From positions 62,001 to 126,000 of the forward strand of contig NZ_FTMZ01000007.1 of NCBI RefSeq assembly GCF_900156335.1: a stretch of 64,000 bases of DNA, given 5' to 3'. This document shows, in pieces, positions 8,699 to 20,554 of this stretch (positions are counted from its first letter, which is position 1; every line of letters begins with the position of its first letter). Under the pieces are notes generated by a model, which worked only from the letters and a program-made list of their open reading frames with translations, did not search any database and was not told where the DNA came from. The position numbers were made by a program, and so were the translations under genes. Origin of the DNA: Sphaerotilus natans (GTDB lineage Bacteria; Pseudomonadota; Gammaproteobacteria; Burkholderiales; Burkholderiaceae_C).

Positions 8699-10078
8699 GC
8701 GTTTCAGCACAATATTTTTTTCGAACAGTGCGAGGACCGCATCGACCGACGGCGTCTGGGCGCGGCCGCACACCAGAACGCGCAGCGGAATGGCCAGCTG
8801 CGGCATCTTGATCTTCAGCTCGCCGATGACCGCCTTGATGGCGGCGCTGATCGACGCGGCGTCCCAGGTCTCGAGCGCGGCCAGCCGCTCGCGCAGCTGC
8901 ACCAGCGCCGGACGCGACACCTCGTTGAGGTGCTGGGCCAGATCGGCCTCGGCCGGCTGCACGTCGGCGAAGTAGATCGACAGCCACTCGGCCAGCTCGA
9001 CCGTGGTGCTGCAGCGATCCTTGAACAGCGCGCACATGGCGGCCAGGCGCTCGTCGGCCACCGCCGTGATGCCGCGCCGGCCCAGCTGCTCGGCCACCAG
9101 GCCGGCCAGCACCGCGTTGTCGCACAGCTTCATGTGCTGGGCATTCACCCAGCGCATCTTGGTCTCGTCGAACTGGCTGGCGCTGCGGCCCAGGTGATCG
9201 AGGTTGAACCACTCGACCAGCTGCGCGCGGCTGAAGATCTCGTCGTCGCCGTGGCTCCAGCCCAGGCGGGCCAGGTAGTTGACGACCGCCTCGGCCAGAT
9301 AGCCCTCGTCGCGGTACTGCGTCACCGGCTTGGCGCCGCGGCGCTTGCTCATCTTCTCGCCCTGCTCGTTGAGCACGGTGGGCAGGTGGGCGTAGACCGG
9401 CGGCTCATGGCCGAGCGCGCGGAAGACGTGGATCTGGCGCGGCGTGTTGTTGACATGGTCGTCGCCACGGATGACGTGGGTGATGGCCATGTCGATGTCG
9501 TCGACCACGACGCAGAAGTTGTAGGTCGGCGTGCCGTCGGGGCGCGCGATCACCAGATCGTCGAGCTCGTCGTTGCTGATCTCGATGCGGCCCTTGACCT
9601 TGTCTTCCCAGACCACCGAGCCACCCTGGGGCGTCCTGAAGCGCAGCACCGGCTGGACGCCTTCGGGCACCGGCGGCAGCACCTTGCCTTCTTCAGGGCG
9701 CCAGGTGCCGTCGTAGCGCGGCTTTTCCTTGTTGGCCATCTGGCGCTCGCGCAGCGCGTCGAGCTCGGTGGTGCTCATGTAGCAGGGATAGACCCAGCCC
9801 TGCTCGACCAGCTGCGCCAGGACCGCCTTGTAGCGGTCCATGCGCTGCATCTGATAGAACGGGCCCTCGTCGTGGTCGAGGCCGAGCCACTTCATGCTCT
9901 CGATGATGACGTCGACGGCTTCCTGCGAGGAGCGCTCGACGTCGGTGTCCTCGATGCGCAGCACCAGGGTGCCCTGCTGCGAGCGCGCCCAGGCCCAGGG
10001 ATAGAGGGCCGAGCGGATGTTGCCGAGGTGGATGAAGCCCGTCGGCGACGGGGCAAAACGGGTGCGGACTTGGGTCAT
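8684..10078 (-). CDS. gltX: Glutamyl-tRNA synthetase
   Basis: 464 residues, the usual length. This class I aminoacyl-tRNA synthetase charges tRNA-Glu. The HIGH-type motif is H-L-G-N at residues 17-20, inside [13 protein letters not shown]. The second signature K-M-S-K-R is at residues 242-246. Rossmann-fold and C-terminal anticodon-binding regions are complete. Two of its own substrate tRNA genes lie immediately downstream on the same strand and may receive read-through. metZ ends 7 bp upstream, so the two are probably co-transcribed. Confidence 0.97.
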   Translation of the reverse strand: MTQVRTRFAPSPTGFIHLGNIRSALYPWAWARSQQGTLVLRIEDTDVERSSQEAVDVIIESMKWLGLDHDEGPFYQMQRMDRYKAVLAQLVEQGWVYPCYMSTTELDALRERQMANKEKPRYDGTWRPEEGKVLPPVPEGVQPVLRFRTPQGGSVVWEDKVKGRIEISNDELDDLVIARPDGTPTYNFCVVVDDIDMAITHVIRGDDHVNNTPRQIHVFRALGHEPPVYAHLPTVLNEQGEKMSKRRGAKPVTQYRDEGYLAEAVVNYLARLGWSHGDDEIFSRAQLVEWFNLDHLGRSASQFDETKMRWVNAQHMKLCDNAVLAGLVAEQLGRRGITAVADERLAAMCALFKDRCSTTVELAEWLSIYFADVQPAEADLAQHLNEVSRPALVQLRERLAALETWDAASISAAIKAVIGELKIKMPQLAIPLRVLVCGRAQTPSVDAVLALFEKNIVLKRLQSL

Positions 10079-10085
10079 GGGGAAT

Positions 10086-11315
10086 TCAGATCAGGGCCAG
10101 GCCGCGCGCGATGTCGGCCTTCAGGTCGTCGACATGCTCCAGGCCCACGGCCACGCGGATCATGCCCTGCGTGATGCCGGCGGCCAGGCGCTGCGCCTCG
10201 GTCAGGCGGCCGTGCGAGGTGCTCGACGGATGGGTGATGGTGGTCTTGGTGTCGCCCAGGTTCGAGGTGATCGAGCAGATCTTCGTCGCGTCGATGACCG
10301 CGAAGGCGTTGGCGCGCGCCGCCTCGGGCGTGTCGCCGCGGGTGACGAAGCTGACCACCGAGCCGCCGTTGCCGCTCTGCTGCGCCATCGCCAGCGCGTG
10401 CTGCGGGTGCGACTTCAGGCCGGGGTAGTAGACGCGGGCGATCTGCGGCTGCGCTTCCAGCCATTCGGCCAGCGCCAGCGCGCGCGCGCCCTGCGCCTCC
10501 ATGCGGATCGAGAGCGTCTCCAGACCTTTCAGCACCACCCAGGCGTTGAACGGCGACAGACACATGCCGGCCGAGCGCATCACGCTCATGAAGGGCCCGT
10601 CGATCAGCGCGGCCGGGCCGCAGACGGCGCCTGCGATGACACGGCCCTGGCCGTCCAGATACTTGGTGCCCGAATGGATGATCAGGTCGGCGCCGAGCCT
10701 GGCCGGCTGCTGCAGCGCCGGCGAGCAGAAGCAGTTGTCGACCGCCAGCAGCGCGCCCGCGCCGTGCGCGATGTCGGCCAGCGCGCGGATGTCGCAGACC
10801 TCGGTGAGCGGGTTGCTCGGCGTCTCGGCGAACAGCAGCTTCGTCTCGGGGCGCAGCGCGGCACGCCACTCCTCGGGATCGGTCTGCGACACGAAGGTGG
10901 TCTGCACGCCGAACTTGCCGAACTCGCCCTGCAGCAGCTTGATGGTCGAGCCGAAGACGCTGCGCGAGCAGATGACATGGTCGCCGGCCTTGAGCAGGCC
11001 CATGACCAGCAGCATGATCGCCGCCATGCCGCTGGAGGTGGCGATGCAGGCCTCGGTGCCCTCCAGCGCCGCCAGGCGGCGCTCCATCATCATCGTCGTG
11101 GGGTTGGTGAAGCGGCTGTAGACGAAGGCTTCCTCCTCCTGCGCGAAGCGCGCCGCGGCGGTGGCCGCGTCAGGATGGACGAAGCTGCTGGTCAGGAACA
11201 GCGCCTCCGAGTTCTCGCCCCACGGCGTGGCCGGCAGGCCCTGGCGCACGGCCAGCGTCTCCAGTCGGACATCGTCGGCGAACTCGAGGCGCGGCAGGCG
11301 CTTGGGCTCGGTCAT
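10086..11315 (-). CDS. metZ: O-succinylhomoserine sulfhydrylase
   Basis: 409 residues. This PLP-dependent Cys/Met-metabolism enzyme makes homocysteine from O-succinylhomoserine and sulfide (direct sulfhydrylation). The PLP lysine is K218 in [19 protein letters not shown] near residue 68 is the cofactor-phosphate/subunit-contact motif. It is downstream of purF, which is the usual place of metZ in betaproteobacteria and supports metZ over metB or metC. The sulfide it uses would come from the sulfate-assimilation genes at the far end of the window. Confidence 0.92.
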   Translation of the reverse strand: MTEPKRLPRLEFADDVRLETLAVRQGLPATPWGENSEALFLTSSFVHPDAATAAARFAQEEEAFVYSRFTNPTTMMMERRLAALEGTEACIATSSGMAAIMLLVMGLLKAGDHVICSRSVFGSTIKLLQGEFGKFGVQTTFVSQTDPEEWRAALRPETKLLFAETPSNPLTEVCDIRALADIAHGAGALLAVDNCFCSPALQQPARLGADLIIHSGTKYLDGQGRVIAGAVCGPAALIDGPFMSVMRSAGMCLSPFNAWVVLKGLETLSIRMEAQGARALALAEWLEAQPQIARVYYPGLKSHPQHALAMAQQSGNGGSVVSFVTRGDTPEAARANAFAVIDATKICSITSNLGDTKTTITHPSSTSHGRLTEAQRLAAGITQGMIRVAVGLEHVDDLKADIARGLALI

Positions 11316-11347
11316 GCGGTTCTCTCCGGGTCAGGCGGTGGGCAGGC

Positions 11348-12865
11348 TCACTGCGACGGGCTCTGCAGCGACAGGCGGGTGCGCTCGGCGCCCTCCTCGT
11401 CCTGCGGCTGGCTGGCGCGCTGGGTCTGAATGGCGTCGAAGTCCTCGGCCGAGACGTCGCCGGTGATGTAGTGGCCGTCGAAGCACGAGGCCTCCACGCC
11501 CTTGAGGTCCGGGCGCAGCGCGTGCACCGCGCGCTTCATCGCGTCGACGTCCTGGTAGATCAGCGCGTCGCAGCCGATGTAGTCGCGGATCTCGTCCATC
11601 GTGCGGCCGTGCGCGATCAGCTCGGTCTTGGTCGGCATGTCGATGCCGTAGACGTTGGGGAAGCGCACCGGGGGCGCCGCCGAGGCCATGAAGACCTTGC
11701 TCGCGCCGGCCTCGCGGGCCATCTGCACGATCTCGCGGCTGGTGGTGCCGCGCACGATCGAGTCATCGACCAGCAGCACGTTGCGGCCCTTGAACTCCAT
11801 GCCGATGGCATTGAGCTTCTGGCGCACGCTCTTCTTGCGCGCCGACTGGCCCGGCATGATGAAGGTGCGGCCGACATAGCGGTTCTTGACGAAGCCCTCG
11901 CGGTAGGGCTTGCCGAGCTTCTGCGCGAGCTGCATCGCCGCCGGGCGGCTGGACTCGGGGATGGGGATGACCACGTCGATCTCGCTGGGCGGCATCATGT
12001 TGATGACGCGCTGCGCCAGCGTCTCGCCCATGTTCAGGCGGGCGTGGTAGACCGAGATGCCGTCGATGACCGAATCCGGGCGGGCCAGGTAGACGAACTC
12101 GAACACGCAGGGGTTGAGCACCGGGCGCTCGGCGCACTGGCGGGTGTGCATCTGGCCGTCGAGCGCGATGAAGACCGCCTCGCCGGGCTCGACGTCGCGC
12201 ACCAGGCGGTGGCCGGTGCCCTCGAGCGTGACCGATTCGCTGGCGACCATCCAGTCGGTGCCCTCGGCGGTCTCGTTCGCGCCCAGGCACAGCGGCCGGA
12301 TGCCGAACGGATCGCGGAAGGCCAGCAGGCCGTAGCCGGCGATCAGCGCGATCACCGCATACGAGCCCTTGACGCGGCGGTGCACCGCCGCGACCGCCTT
12401 GAAGATCTCCTCGTGCGTCAGCGGCAGGTCGCGCGCGGCCTGCTCGAGCTCGTGCGCCAGCACGTTGATCAGCACCTCGGTGTCGCTCTCGGTGTTGATG
12501 TGGCGGCGGTCGATGTCGAACAGCTCCTTCTTCAGCGCATGCGCGTTGGTGATGTTGCCGTTGTGCACCAGCACCACGCCGAAGGGCGCGTTGACGTAGA
12601 AGGGCTGCGCCTCTTCCTCGCTGTAGGCATTGCCCGCGGTCGGATAGCGGACCTGGCCCAGGCCCAGCGTGCCCGGCAGCGCGCGCATGTTGCGGGTGCG
12701 GAAGACGTCGCGCACCATGCCGCGGGCCTTGTGCATGAAGAACTTCGTGCCCATCGCGGTCACGATGCCGGCGGCGTCCTGCCCCCGGTGCTGCAGCAGC
12801 AGCAGCGCGTCATAGATCAGTTGATTGACGGGCGACTTGGAAATCACCCCGACGATGCCACACAT
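11348..12865 (-). CDS. purF: Amidophosphoribosyltransferase
   Basis: 505 residues. PurF catalyses the first committed step of purine synthesis, PRPP + glutamine to phosphoribosylamine. Cys2 (after Met removal, in M-C-G-I-V-G-V) is the N-terminal nucleophile of the glutaminase domain, and L-Q-H-R-G-Q-D-A-A-G-I follows. The phosphoribosyltransferase domain has V-L-L-V-D-D-S-I-V-R-G-T-T near residue 365. An 86-bp gap separates it from cvpA, and metZ follows after 32 bp. The cvpA-purF pairing is ancient and conserved. Confidence 0.97.
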   Translation of the reverse strand: MCGIVGVISKSPVNQLIYDALLLLQHRGQDAAGIVTAMGTKFFMHKARGMVRDVFRTRNMRALPGTLGLGQVRYPTAGNAYSEEEAQPFYVNAPFGVVLVHNGNITNAHALKKELFDIDRRHINTESDTEVLINVLAHELEQAARDLPLTHEEIFKAVAAVHRRVKGSYAVIALIAGYGLLAFRDPFGIRPLCLGANETAEGTDWMVASESVTLEGTGHRLVRDVEPGEAVFIALDGQMHTRQCAERPVLNPCVFEFVYLARPDSVIDGISVYHARLNMGETLAQRVINMMPPSEIDVVIPIPESSRPAAMQLAQKLGKPYREGFVKNRYVGRTFIMPGQSARKKSVRQKLNAIGMEFKGRNVLLVDDSIVRGTTSREIVQMAREAGASKVFMASAAPPVRFPNVYGIDMPTKTELIAHGRTMDEIRDYIGCDALIYQDVDAMKRAVHALRPDLKGVEASCFDGHYITGDVSAEDFDAIQTQRASQPQDEEGAERTRLSLQSPSQ

Positions 12866-12951
12866 CGTTCACTCCATCTTCAGCAACAAACAGGTCCGGG
12901 AAGGCCGGCCGCGACCGCCCTTCCCGAGGGAATTCTTGCAGGCGCCGGGCT

Positions 12952-13488
12952 TCAGGAGGCCGGCGCGGCGGGTTCAGCCGGCGGCGTGACGCCCGCCGGC
13001 CCCCAGTCGCCCGGCAGCCACGGCGCCAGCCAGCCGTGGACCTGCGCGATCCAGCCGATGCCGCTGGAGGCCTGCCAGGACGCCTGGCGCGCCAGCGGCG
13101 TGAGCGCCAGCATCATCGCCAGCGCCCACAGCACCAGCACGCCGCGCAGCAGACCGAAGCCGGCGCCCAGCAAGCGGTCCAGCGGCGCCAGCGGCGAGGC
13201 CTGGATCAGCTGCTGCAGCAGCCAGGCCAGCAGGCGCCAGACCAGCAGCGTGACGATGAAGCAGACCACCAGACCGGTCAGCCGTGCCAGCGGACTGTCG
13301 GCGGCCTGAGGCTGCAGCATCAGCGCCACGTCGCTGCCCCAGGCCTGGGCCAGCAGCCAGGCGACGAACCAGCCCGCCAGCGACATCAGCTCGCTGACCA
13401 GGCCGCGCAGCACGCCGGCCACGACCGACATCAGCAGCACCGCCAGCATCGACAGGTCGATCCATCCCAGATCCTCCAGCAGCATCAT
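12952..13488 (-). CDS. cvpA: CvpA family inner-membrane protein
   Basis: 178 residues with four hydrophobic helices, the standard CvpA architecture. E. coli CvpA is needed for colicin V export and envelope-stress tolerance; its molecular activity is not known. The start is the first of two adjacent ATG codons at 13488-13483, in M-M-L-L-E-D-L-G-W-I-D. The frame remains open upstream but overlaps the SPOR gene and is not family-like. It lies 28 bp downstream of the SPOR gene and directly precedes purF. Confidence 0.9.
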   Translation of the reverse strand: MMLLEDLGWIDLSMLAVLLMSVVAGVLRGLVSELMSLAGWFVAWLLAQAWGSDVALMLQPQAADSPLARLTGLVVCFIVTLLVWRLLAWLLQQLIQASPLAPLDRLLGAGFGLLRGVLVLWALAMMLALTPLARQASWQASSGIGWIAQVHGWLAPWLPGDWGPAGVTPPAEPAAPAS

Positions 13489-13516
13489 GCCCGCGCGGCC
13501 CGGTCCAGCGGCGCGC

Positions 13517-14494
13517 TCAGAGCGGCAGCACCGCGGCGCTGACGCCGGCGGCCTTGAGCTTCGAGGCGGCGCGCGCGGCCTCCTCCTTGGTCGAGAACGG
13601 CCCCAGGCGCACACGGGTGCGACGACCGGAGGAGGTCTCGACATGCTGCTCGAAGGACTTCAGGCCCAGGCCCTCGACGCGCTGGCGCGTCTCGCGCACC
13701 GTGCGGGCCTCGGAGAAGGAGCCGACCTGGACGACGTAACGCCGCTCGTCGCGCTCCTTGTCCTTCTCGCGCTCGCGGCGGGCCTTTTCGGCAGCGGCGG
13801 CCTTTTCTGCGGCCGCCGCCTTCTCGGCCCGTTCGCGGCGCAGACGCTCCTTCTCGGCCTTCTCGGCGCGTTCAGCCTTTTCAGCCTTTTCCTTCTCCGC
13901 CTTTTCACGGGCGCGCTCGAGGCGCAGGCGCTCCTGGCGGGCCTTCTCGGCACGCTCGGCCTTTTCCGCGGCGGCCTTGTCGGCCGCGGCCTTCTGGCGC
14001 TCGCGCTCGCGGGCCTCGGCCTGCGCGTCGCGCGGCTCGGTGATGATGTCGTCCTTGGGCCCTTTGGCCACCGCCATGCCGGCGGCGGCACCAACCGCGG
14101 CCGCGCCGGCGCCAGCCATCGCCATCTGCGTCGCGCTCAGGCCCGGGGCCTGGGACGCTGCGGCGGCGGCCGCCGAGGCAGCCATCGCAGGCTGCGATGC
14201 CGTGGCGCCGGCCGAATCGGCACCGGACTGCAGGCCGGCGGCCGTGCCTTCGCGCATCACGATCTCGGCGGGCTCGCCGGGCATGCGCACGGCCAGCTCC
14301 GGCCGGGCCGGGCGCGGCGTCGCCTCGAACACATAAGGCAGGGCCACCACCGCCAGCCCGACCAGCACCGCCACGCCGATCAGGCGCCGACGAGCCCGGG
14401 TGCGCAACAACTCCACCTGCGCCGGATCCTGCGGCGGCAGGCGACGTGGAGCAGGCTCGGACGACTTGCGCTTGAGAGAGGAGAGAAGACCCAT
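13517..14494 (-). CDS. SPOR-domain cell-division protein (DedD-like)
   Basis: 325 residues in three parts: a short cytoplasmic N-terminus with one membrane helix (residues ~38-57), a long Ala/Glu/Lys/Arg-rich charged helix (residues ~150-245) built of A-E-K-A-E-like repeats that resembles a TolA-type stalk, and a C-terminal SPOR domain (residues ~250-325; Y-V-V-Q-V-G-S-F). SPOR domains bind denuded septal peptidoglycan. Position between folC and cvpA corresponds to dedD in the E. coli folC-dedD-cvpA-purF cluster. A Gly/Ala-rich stretch near residues 125-150 lies between the membrane helix and the charged helix. Confidence 0.9.
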   Translation of the reverse strand: MGLLSSLKRKSSEPAPRRLPPQDPAQVELLRTRARRRLIGVAVLVGLAVVALPYVFEATPRPARPELAVRMPGEPAEIVMREGTAAGLQSGADSAGATASQPAMAASAAAAAASQAPGLSATQMAMAGAGAAAVGAAAGMAVAKGPKDDIITEPRDAQAEARERERQKAAADKAAAEKAERAEKARQERLRLERAREKAEKEKAEKAERAEKAEKERLRRERAEKAAAAEKAAAAEKARREREKDKERDERRYVVQVGSFSEARTVRETRQRVEGLGLKSFEQHVETSSGRRTRVRLGPFSTKEEAARAASKLKAAGVSAAVLPL

Positions 14495-14506
14495 CTGGTT
14501 CAGCCG

Positions 14507-15853
14507 TCAGGCCGCTTTGGTCGGGGCACCCGCAGCCGGCCCGACATGGGCCGCACCCAGTCTCGGCAGTCCCTTCTGCAGCACTCCACCGACGGTGTGG
14601 AACGATCCGAAGACGACGATTCTATCAGTGGGGTCGGCCGACTCCAGGGATTGCCCCAGGGCAGCGACCGGATCGGCGTGCAGCACGATGCGATGGGGCG
14701 GCAGCGGCGCGGCATCCGCCGGCCGGGCGGCGACCGCCGTCTCGATCGCGGCCTGCAGCTGCTCGGGCGAAGCGGCCCGGCCGATGTCGAGCGCGCACAG
14801 ATGCCAAGTGTCGACCAGCGGCAGCAGCGGCGCGACCAGCCCGGCCAGATCCTTGTCGGCCATCGCGCCCAGCACCGCGTGGGTGCGCGGGAAATAGCCC
14901 ATCTGGTCGAGGTTCTGCGCCAGCACCGCCGCCGCGTGCGGGTTGTGGGCCACGTCGAGCACCAGCGTCGGCTGGCCCGGCACGACCTGGAAGCGCCCGG
15001 GCAGCTCGACCAGCGCCAGCCCGTTGCGGATGGCCTGCGCCGGCACCGGCAGGCGCGAGCGCATCGCCTCCAGCGCCGCCAGCACGCCGGCAGCATTGAT
15101 CAGCTGGTTGGCGCCGCGCAGCGCCGGATAGCCCAGCGCGTTCCAGCGCCGCCCGCGCCCGCTCCAGCCCCACTGCTGGCGGTCGCCCGCGTAATTGAAA
15201 TCGCGGCCGAAGCGCCAGAGATCGGCGCCGAGCGCCTCGGCGTGATCGACCACGCTCTGCGGCGGCACCGGGTCCGACACCACCACCGGCCGGCCCGGGC
15301 GCATGATGCCGGCCTTCTCGCGGCCGATGGCCTCGCGGTCGGGCCCGAGCCAGTCCATGTGGTCGAGATCGATGCTGGTGATGATGGCGCAGTCGGTGTC
15401 GACGATGTTGACCGCATCGAGGCGGCCGCCCAAGCCCACCTCCAGGATCACCGCGTCGAGCGGCTGAACGCTCATCGCCCGCAGGATCGCCAGCGTGGTG
15501 AACTCGAAATAGGTCAGCGACTGCCCGGTGGCCAGGCGCGCGGCCTCGACCGCCTCGAAATGCGGCTGCAGCAGCTCGGGCGCGACCACCTCGCCGTTCA
15601 GGCGCATGCGCTCCTCGAAGCGCACCAGATGCGGCGAGCCGTAGACCGCGGTGCGGTAGCCGGCCTGCATCAGGATGGATTCGAGCATCGCGCAGGTCGA
15701 GCCCTTGCCGTTGGTGCCCGCCACCGTGAACACCGGCACGTCGAAGCGCAGGCCGAGCTGCTCGCGCACGCGCTGCACGCGCTCCAGGCCCAGCTCGATC
15801 GTCGCCGGATGCAGCCGCTCGCAGTGGGCGAGCCAGTCGGAAAGGGTCATCAT
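14507..15853 (-). CDS. folC: Bifunctional folylpolyglutamate synthase / dihydrofolate synthase
   Basis: 448 residues. This Mur-ligase-family enzyme joins dihydropteroate with glutamate and adds further glutamates to folates. The ATP-binding P-loop V-A-G-T-N-G-K-G-S-T is near residue 45, followed by the Y-G-S-P-H-L-V-R-F-E-E-R motif. An S-I-D-L-D-H-M-D-W-L-G segment matches the second Mur-ligase consensus. It begins with two adjacent Met codons; I used the first. accD ends 73 bp upstream and the SPOR gene starts 12 bp downstream, consistent with one operon. Confidence 0.95.
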   Translation of the reverse strand: MMTLSDWLAHCERLHPATIELGLERVQRVREQLGLRFDVPVFTVAGTNGKGSTCAMLESILMQAGYRTAVYGSPHLVRFEERMRLNGEVVAPELLQPHFEAVEAARLATGQSLTYFEFTTLAILRAMSVQPLDAVILEVGLGGRLDAVNIVDTDCAIITSIDLDHMDWLGPDREAIGREKAGIMRPGRPVVVSDPVPPQSVVDHAEALGADLWRFGRDFNYAGDRQQWGWSGRGRRWNALGYPALRGANQLINAAGVLAALEAMRSRLPVPAQAIRNGLALVELPGRFQVVPGQPTLVLDVAHNPHAAAVLAQNLDQMGYFPRTHAVLGAMADKDLAGLVAPLLPLVDTWHLCALDIGRAASPEQLQAAIETAVAARPADAAPLPPHRIVLHADPVAALGQSLESADPTDRIVVFGSFHTVGGVLQKGLPRLGAAHVGPAAGAPTKAA

Positions 15854-15926
15854 CTCGAAGGCAGACTCAGAAAAGGCCGAGGGCGCCTCGCGGACGCCCC
15901 CGGACGACAGGCCACGACAGCGGCGG

Positions 15927-16795
<869 letters not shown>

Positions 16796-16799
<4 letters not shown>

Positions 16800-17625
16800 G
16801 CGGATTCTCCTGCGGATGAAGCTTGCAGTTGCAGCGTGTCGAGAGCGGCGCGGATCTCGCGCAGGAAGCCGGCGGCGACGCCCGGCACCCGCTCGCGCGG
16901 CTCGTTCTCGATCAGCTGGATGATACGGGAGCCGATCACGACCGCGTCGGACACCTGCGCGACCGCCACCGCCGTGGCGGCATCGCGGATGCCGAAGCCG
17001 ACGCCGACCGGCACGTTCACCGCGGCACGGATGCGCGGCACCATCGCCGCCACCGCCGCGGTGTCGAGGTGACCGGCACCGGTCACGCCCTTGAGCGACA
17101 CGTAATAGACATAGCCGGTCGCGATGCGGCCGACCTCCTGCATGCGCGCGTCCGTCGAGGTCGGCGCCAGCAGGAAGATCGCGTCCATGTCGGCCGCGCG
17201 CAGGCGGGCGGCAAAGGCCTCGCACTCCTGCGGCGGGTAGTCGACGATCAGCACGCCGTCGACGCCCGCGGCCTTCGCCTCGTCGACGAAGCGGTCGGGC
17301 CCGAAGCACTCGACCGGATTGGCGTAGCCCATCAGCACGACCGGCGTGGCCGCGTCGTCCTGGCGGAAGGCACGCACCATCGCCAGCACGTCGGCGGTGG
17401 AGATGGCCTTGAGCAGCGCGCGCTCGCTGGCGCGCTGGATCACCGGGCCGTCGGCCATCGGGTCGGAAAACGGCACGCCCAGCTCGATGACGTCGGCGCC
17501 GGCGGCGACCATCGCGTGCATCAGCTCGACCGTCACGTCGGCGTAGGGGTCGCCGGCGGTGACGTAGGGGATCAGGGCCTTGCGGCCTTCGGCGGCCAGG
17601 CGGGCGAAGGTGGCTTGAATGCGGC

Positions 17626-17629
<4 letters not shown>
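16796..17629 (-). CDS. trpA: Tryptophan synthase alpha chain
   Basis: 277 residues. TrpA cleaves indole-3-glycerol phosphate to indole for TrpB. The catalytic Glu/Asp region is [14 protein letters not shown], and the phosphate-binding G-V-G-F-G-I-R lies near residue 215. The start is a GTG at 17629 overlapping the trpB stop (GTGA), and the stop overlaps the accD start (ATGA). The gene is therefore coupled on both sides. This ties fatty-acid precursor supply to a tryptophan transcript, as in other betaproteobacteria. Confidence 0.96.
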
Positions 17630-18894
<1,265 letters not shown>

Positions 18895-18931
18895 GGTCGG
18901 GAATCCGGTGAAGACAGGAAGACCTTGGAGA

Positions 18932-19612
18932 TCACTCGCCGCGGTCGGCGTCGGCACGGCGTGCATCGGCCTCGCGGACGGCTTCGCAGAACCGGCGCAT
19001 CAGCTCGGGGTCCTTCAGACCCTTGCCGACCTCCACGCCGGAACTCACGTCAACGGCCCAGGGCCGCACGCGAAGCACGCCATCGATCACGTTGGCAGGA
19101 CTCAACCCACCAGACAAAACGACCGGACGGGGCACGCCGGACGGAACGAGAGACCAATCGAAGACCTTTCCGCCTCCGCCATACCCGTCGACATGGGCGT
19201 CGAGCAGGATGGCCTGGGCATTGGGATAAGACTGTGCAAAGTCTAACAAATCGAAGCCGGGCTTCATCCGCGCCGCCCGCATGTAGGGGCGCCGACCGGT
19301 GCTGGCGGCATCGCACTGCGCGGGAGTTTCATCTCCGTGGAACTGCAGCAGCAGATTCGGAATGGCGGTGCAGGCCGCATCGATTTCCGGCTGCGTGGCG
19401 TTGACAAAAAGTCCGACCGGCATCACGAAAGGCGGCAGGCGCCGGGCCAGTTCGGCCGCGCGCGCCAGCGTCACATGACGCGCACTGCCCGCCCAGAGCA
19501 CGAAGCCGATCGCGTCCGCGCCCGCCTCGACCGCGGCATCGACATCGGCTTCGCGGGTCAGACCGCAGATCTTGATGCGCGTGCGCGCGGCGCGGGACAA
19601 AGTGGCTGGCAT
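18932..19612 (-). CDS. trpF: Phosphoribosylanthranilate isomerase
   Basis: 226 residues, one TIM barrel. It converts phosphoribosyl-anthranilate to CdRP in tryptophan synthesis. The N-terminal signature K-I-C-G-L-T-R is followed by G-A-D-A-I-G-F-V. The C-terminal V-D-V-S-S-G-V-E phosphate-binding segment is present. I chose the ATG at 19612; the open frame runs further upstream into truA without family similarity. It lies between truA and trpB on one strand, the standard truA-trpF-trpB-trpA order. Confidence 0.95.
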   Translation of the reverse strand: MPATLSRAARTRIKICGLTREADVDAAVEAGADAIGFVLWAGSARHVTLARAAELARRLPPFVMPVGLFVNATQPEIDAACTAIPNLLLQFHGDETPAQCDAASTGRRPYMRAARMKPGFDLLDFAQSYPNAQAILLDAHVDGYGGGGKVFDWSLVPSGVPRPVVLSGGLSPANVIDGVLRVRPWAVDVSSGVEVGKGLKDPELMRRFCEAVREADARRADADRGE

Positions 19613-19695
19613 CGAAAGCTCGGCAGATTCGGGAAGACTCAGGAACGGGAACGGGACAGGCTGCAGACCGACCGCACAGGCCGCCGGCTGCGGAC

Positions 19696-20508
19696 TCAGG
19701 CCGCTGGCAGACCGTCGTCGGCCGCGCCGGGCAGTGCGTCGAAGCCCGCGGTGCGCATCGGCAGCCCGAGGTGCGCATCGTAGCGGGGACCGAGGAAATA
19801 CAGCCCGTCCGGGGAGAAGGTCGGCGCGGCGCAGTCGCGGTCGCGCGAGGCCAGCACCTCGGCCATCCAGCCGCTGGGCCGGTTGCCGCTGCCCACCGCG
19901 ACCATGCAGCCCATGATGTTGCGGATCATGTGGTGCAGGAAAGCCACCGCCTCGAAGTCGAAGCGCCAGTAGGCGCCGCAGCGTCGCACGCCGATCTCGC
20001 GCATCAGCTTGACCGGCGAGGCCGCCTGGCATTCCGAGGACCGGAAGGCCGAAAAGTCGTGCTCGCCGATCAGGTGCGCCGCGGCCTCGCGCATCGCCTC
20101 GCCGTCAAGCCGGCGGAAGGACCAGCCCACCGAGCCGGCATCGATCGACGGCCGCATCGGCGACTCGAGCAGGATGTAGGCATAGCGCCGCCCGCGTGCA
20201 TGGTTGCGGGCATGGAAGTCGTCGGGCACGACGCGACACCACTGCACCGCGATGTCGGGTGGCAGGTAGCGGTTGGTGCCGCGCAGCCAGGAGAAGGATT
20301 CGCGGACCCGATCGGTGTCGAAATGCACCACCTGATTCAGGCCGTGCACCCCGGTGTCGGTGCGCCCGGCGCAGACGGTGTGGATCGGCGCGGCCGCGAA
20401 CTGCGACAGCGCCGATTCCAGATGATCCTGGACCGTGGCGCCGCCGGGCTGGCTCTGCCAGCCGTGATAGGCGCTGCCACGGTAGGTGACGCCTAGCGCG
20501 ATGCGCAA
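19696..20508 (-). CDS. truA: tRNA pseudouridine(38-40) synthase
   Basis: 270 residues, normal length. TruA isomerises uridines 38-40 in the anticodon arm of tRNAs. The catalytic aspartate is in [10 protein letters not shown]. The N-terminal Y-x-G-x-x-Y-H-G-W-Q motif and the C-terminal [11 protein letters not shown] motif are both intact. It is 46 bp downstream of the end of fimV and 83 bp upstream of trpF. Confidence 0.96.
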   Translation of the reverse strand: MRIALGVTYRGSAYHGWQSQPGGATVQDHLESALSQFAAAPIHTVCAGRTDTGVHGLNQVVHFDTDRVRESFSWLRGTNRYLPPDIAVQWCRVVPDDFHARNHARGRRYAYILLESPMRPSIDAGSVGWSFRRLDGEAMREAAAHLIGEHDFSAFRSSECQAASPVKLMREIGVRRCGAYWRFDFEAVAFLHHMIRNIMGCMVAVGSGNRPSGWMAEVLASRDRDCAAPTFSPDGLYFLGPRYDAHLGLPMRTAGFDALPGAADDGLPAA

Positions 20509-20554
20509 GGCGTCGTTCCCTGCACGGGAGAAGCAGCGGACAGAAAGCGAGCGA

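Noticed and set aside
13740-14030. Imperfect repeats of GCC/TTC-rich triplets
   Set aside because: These encode the Ala-Glu-Lys-Arg helical stalk of the SPOR protein and are explained by amino-acid repetition.
18895-18966. Longer trpB start at 18966
   Set aside because: It would overlap the end of trpF and adds 24 residues not seen in TrpB; the ATG at 18894 starts the conserved sequence.
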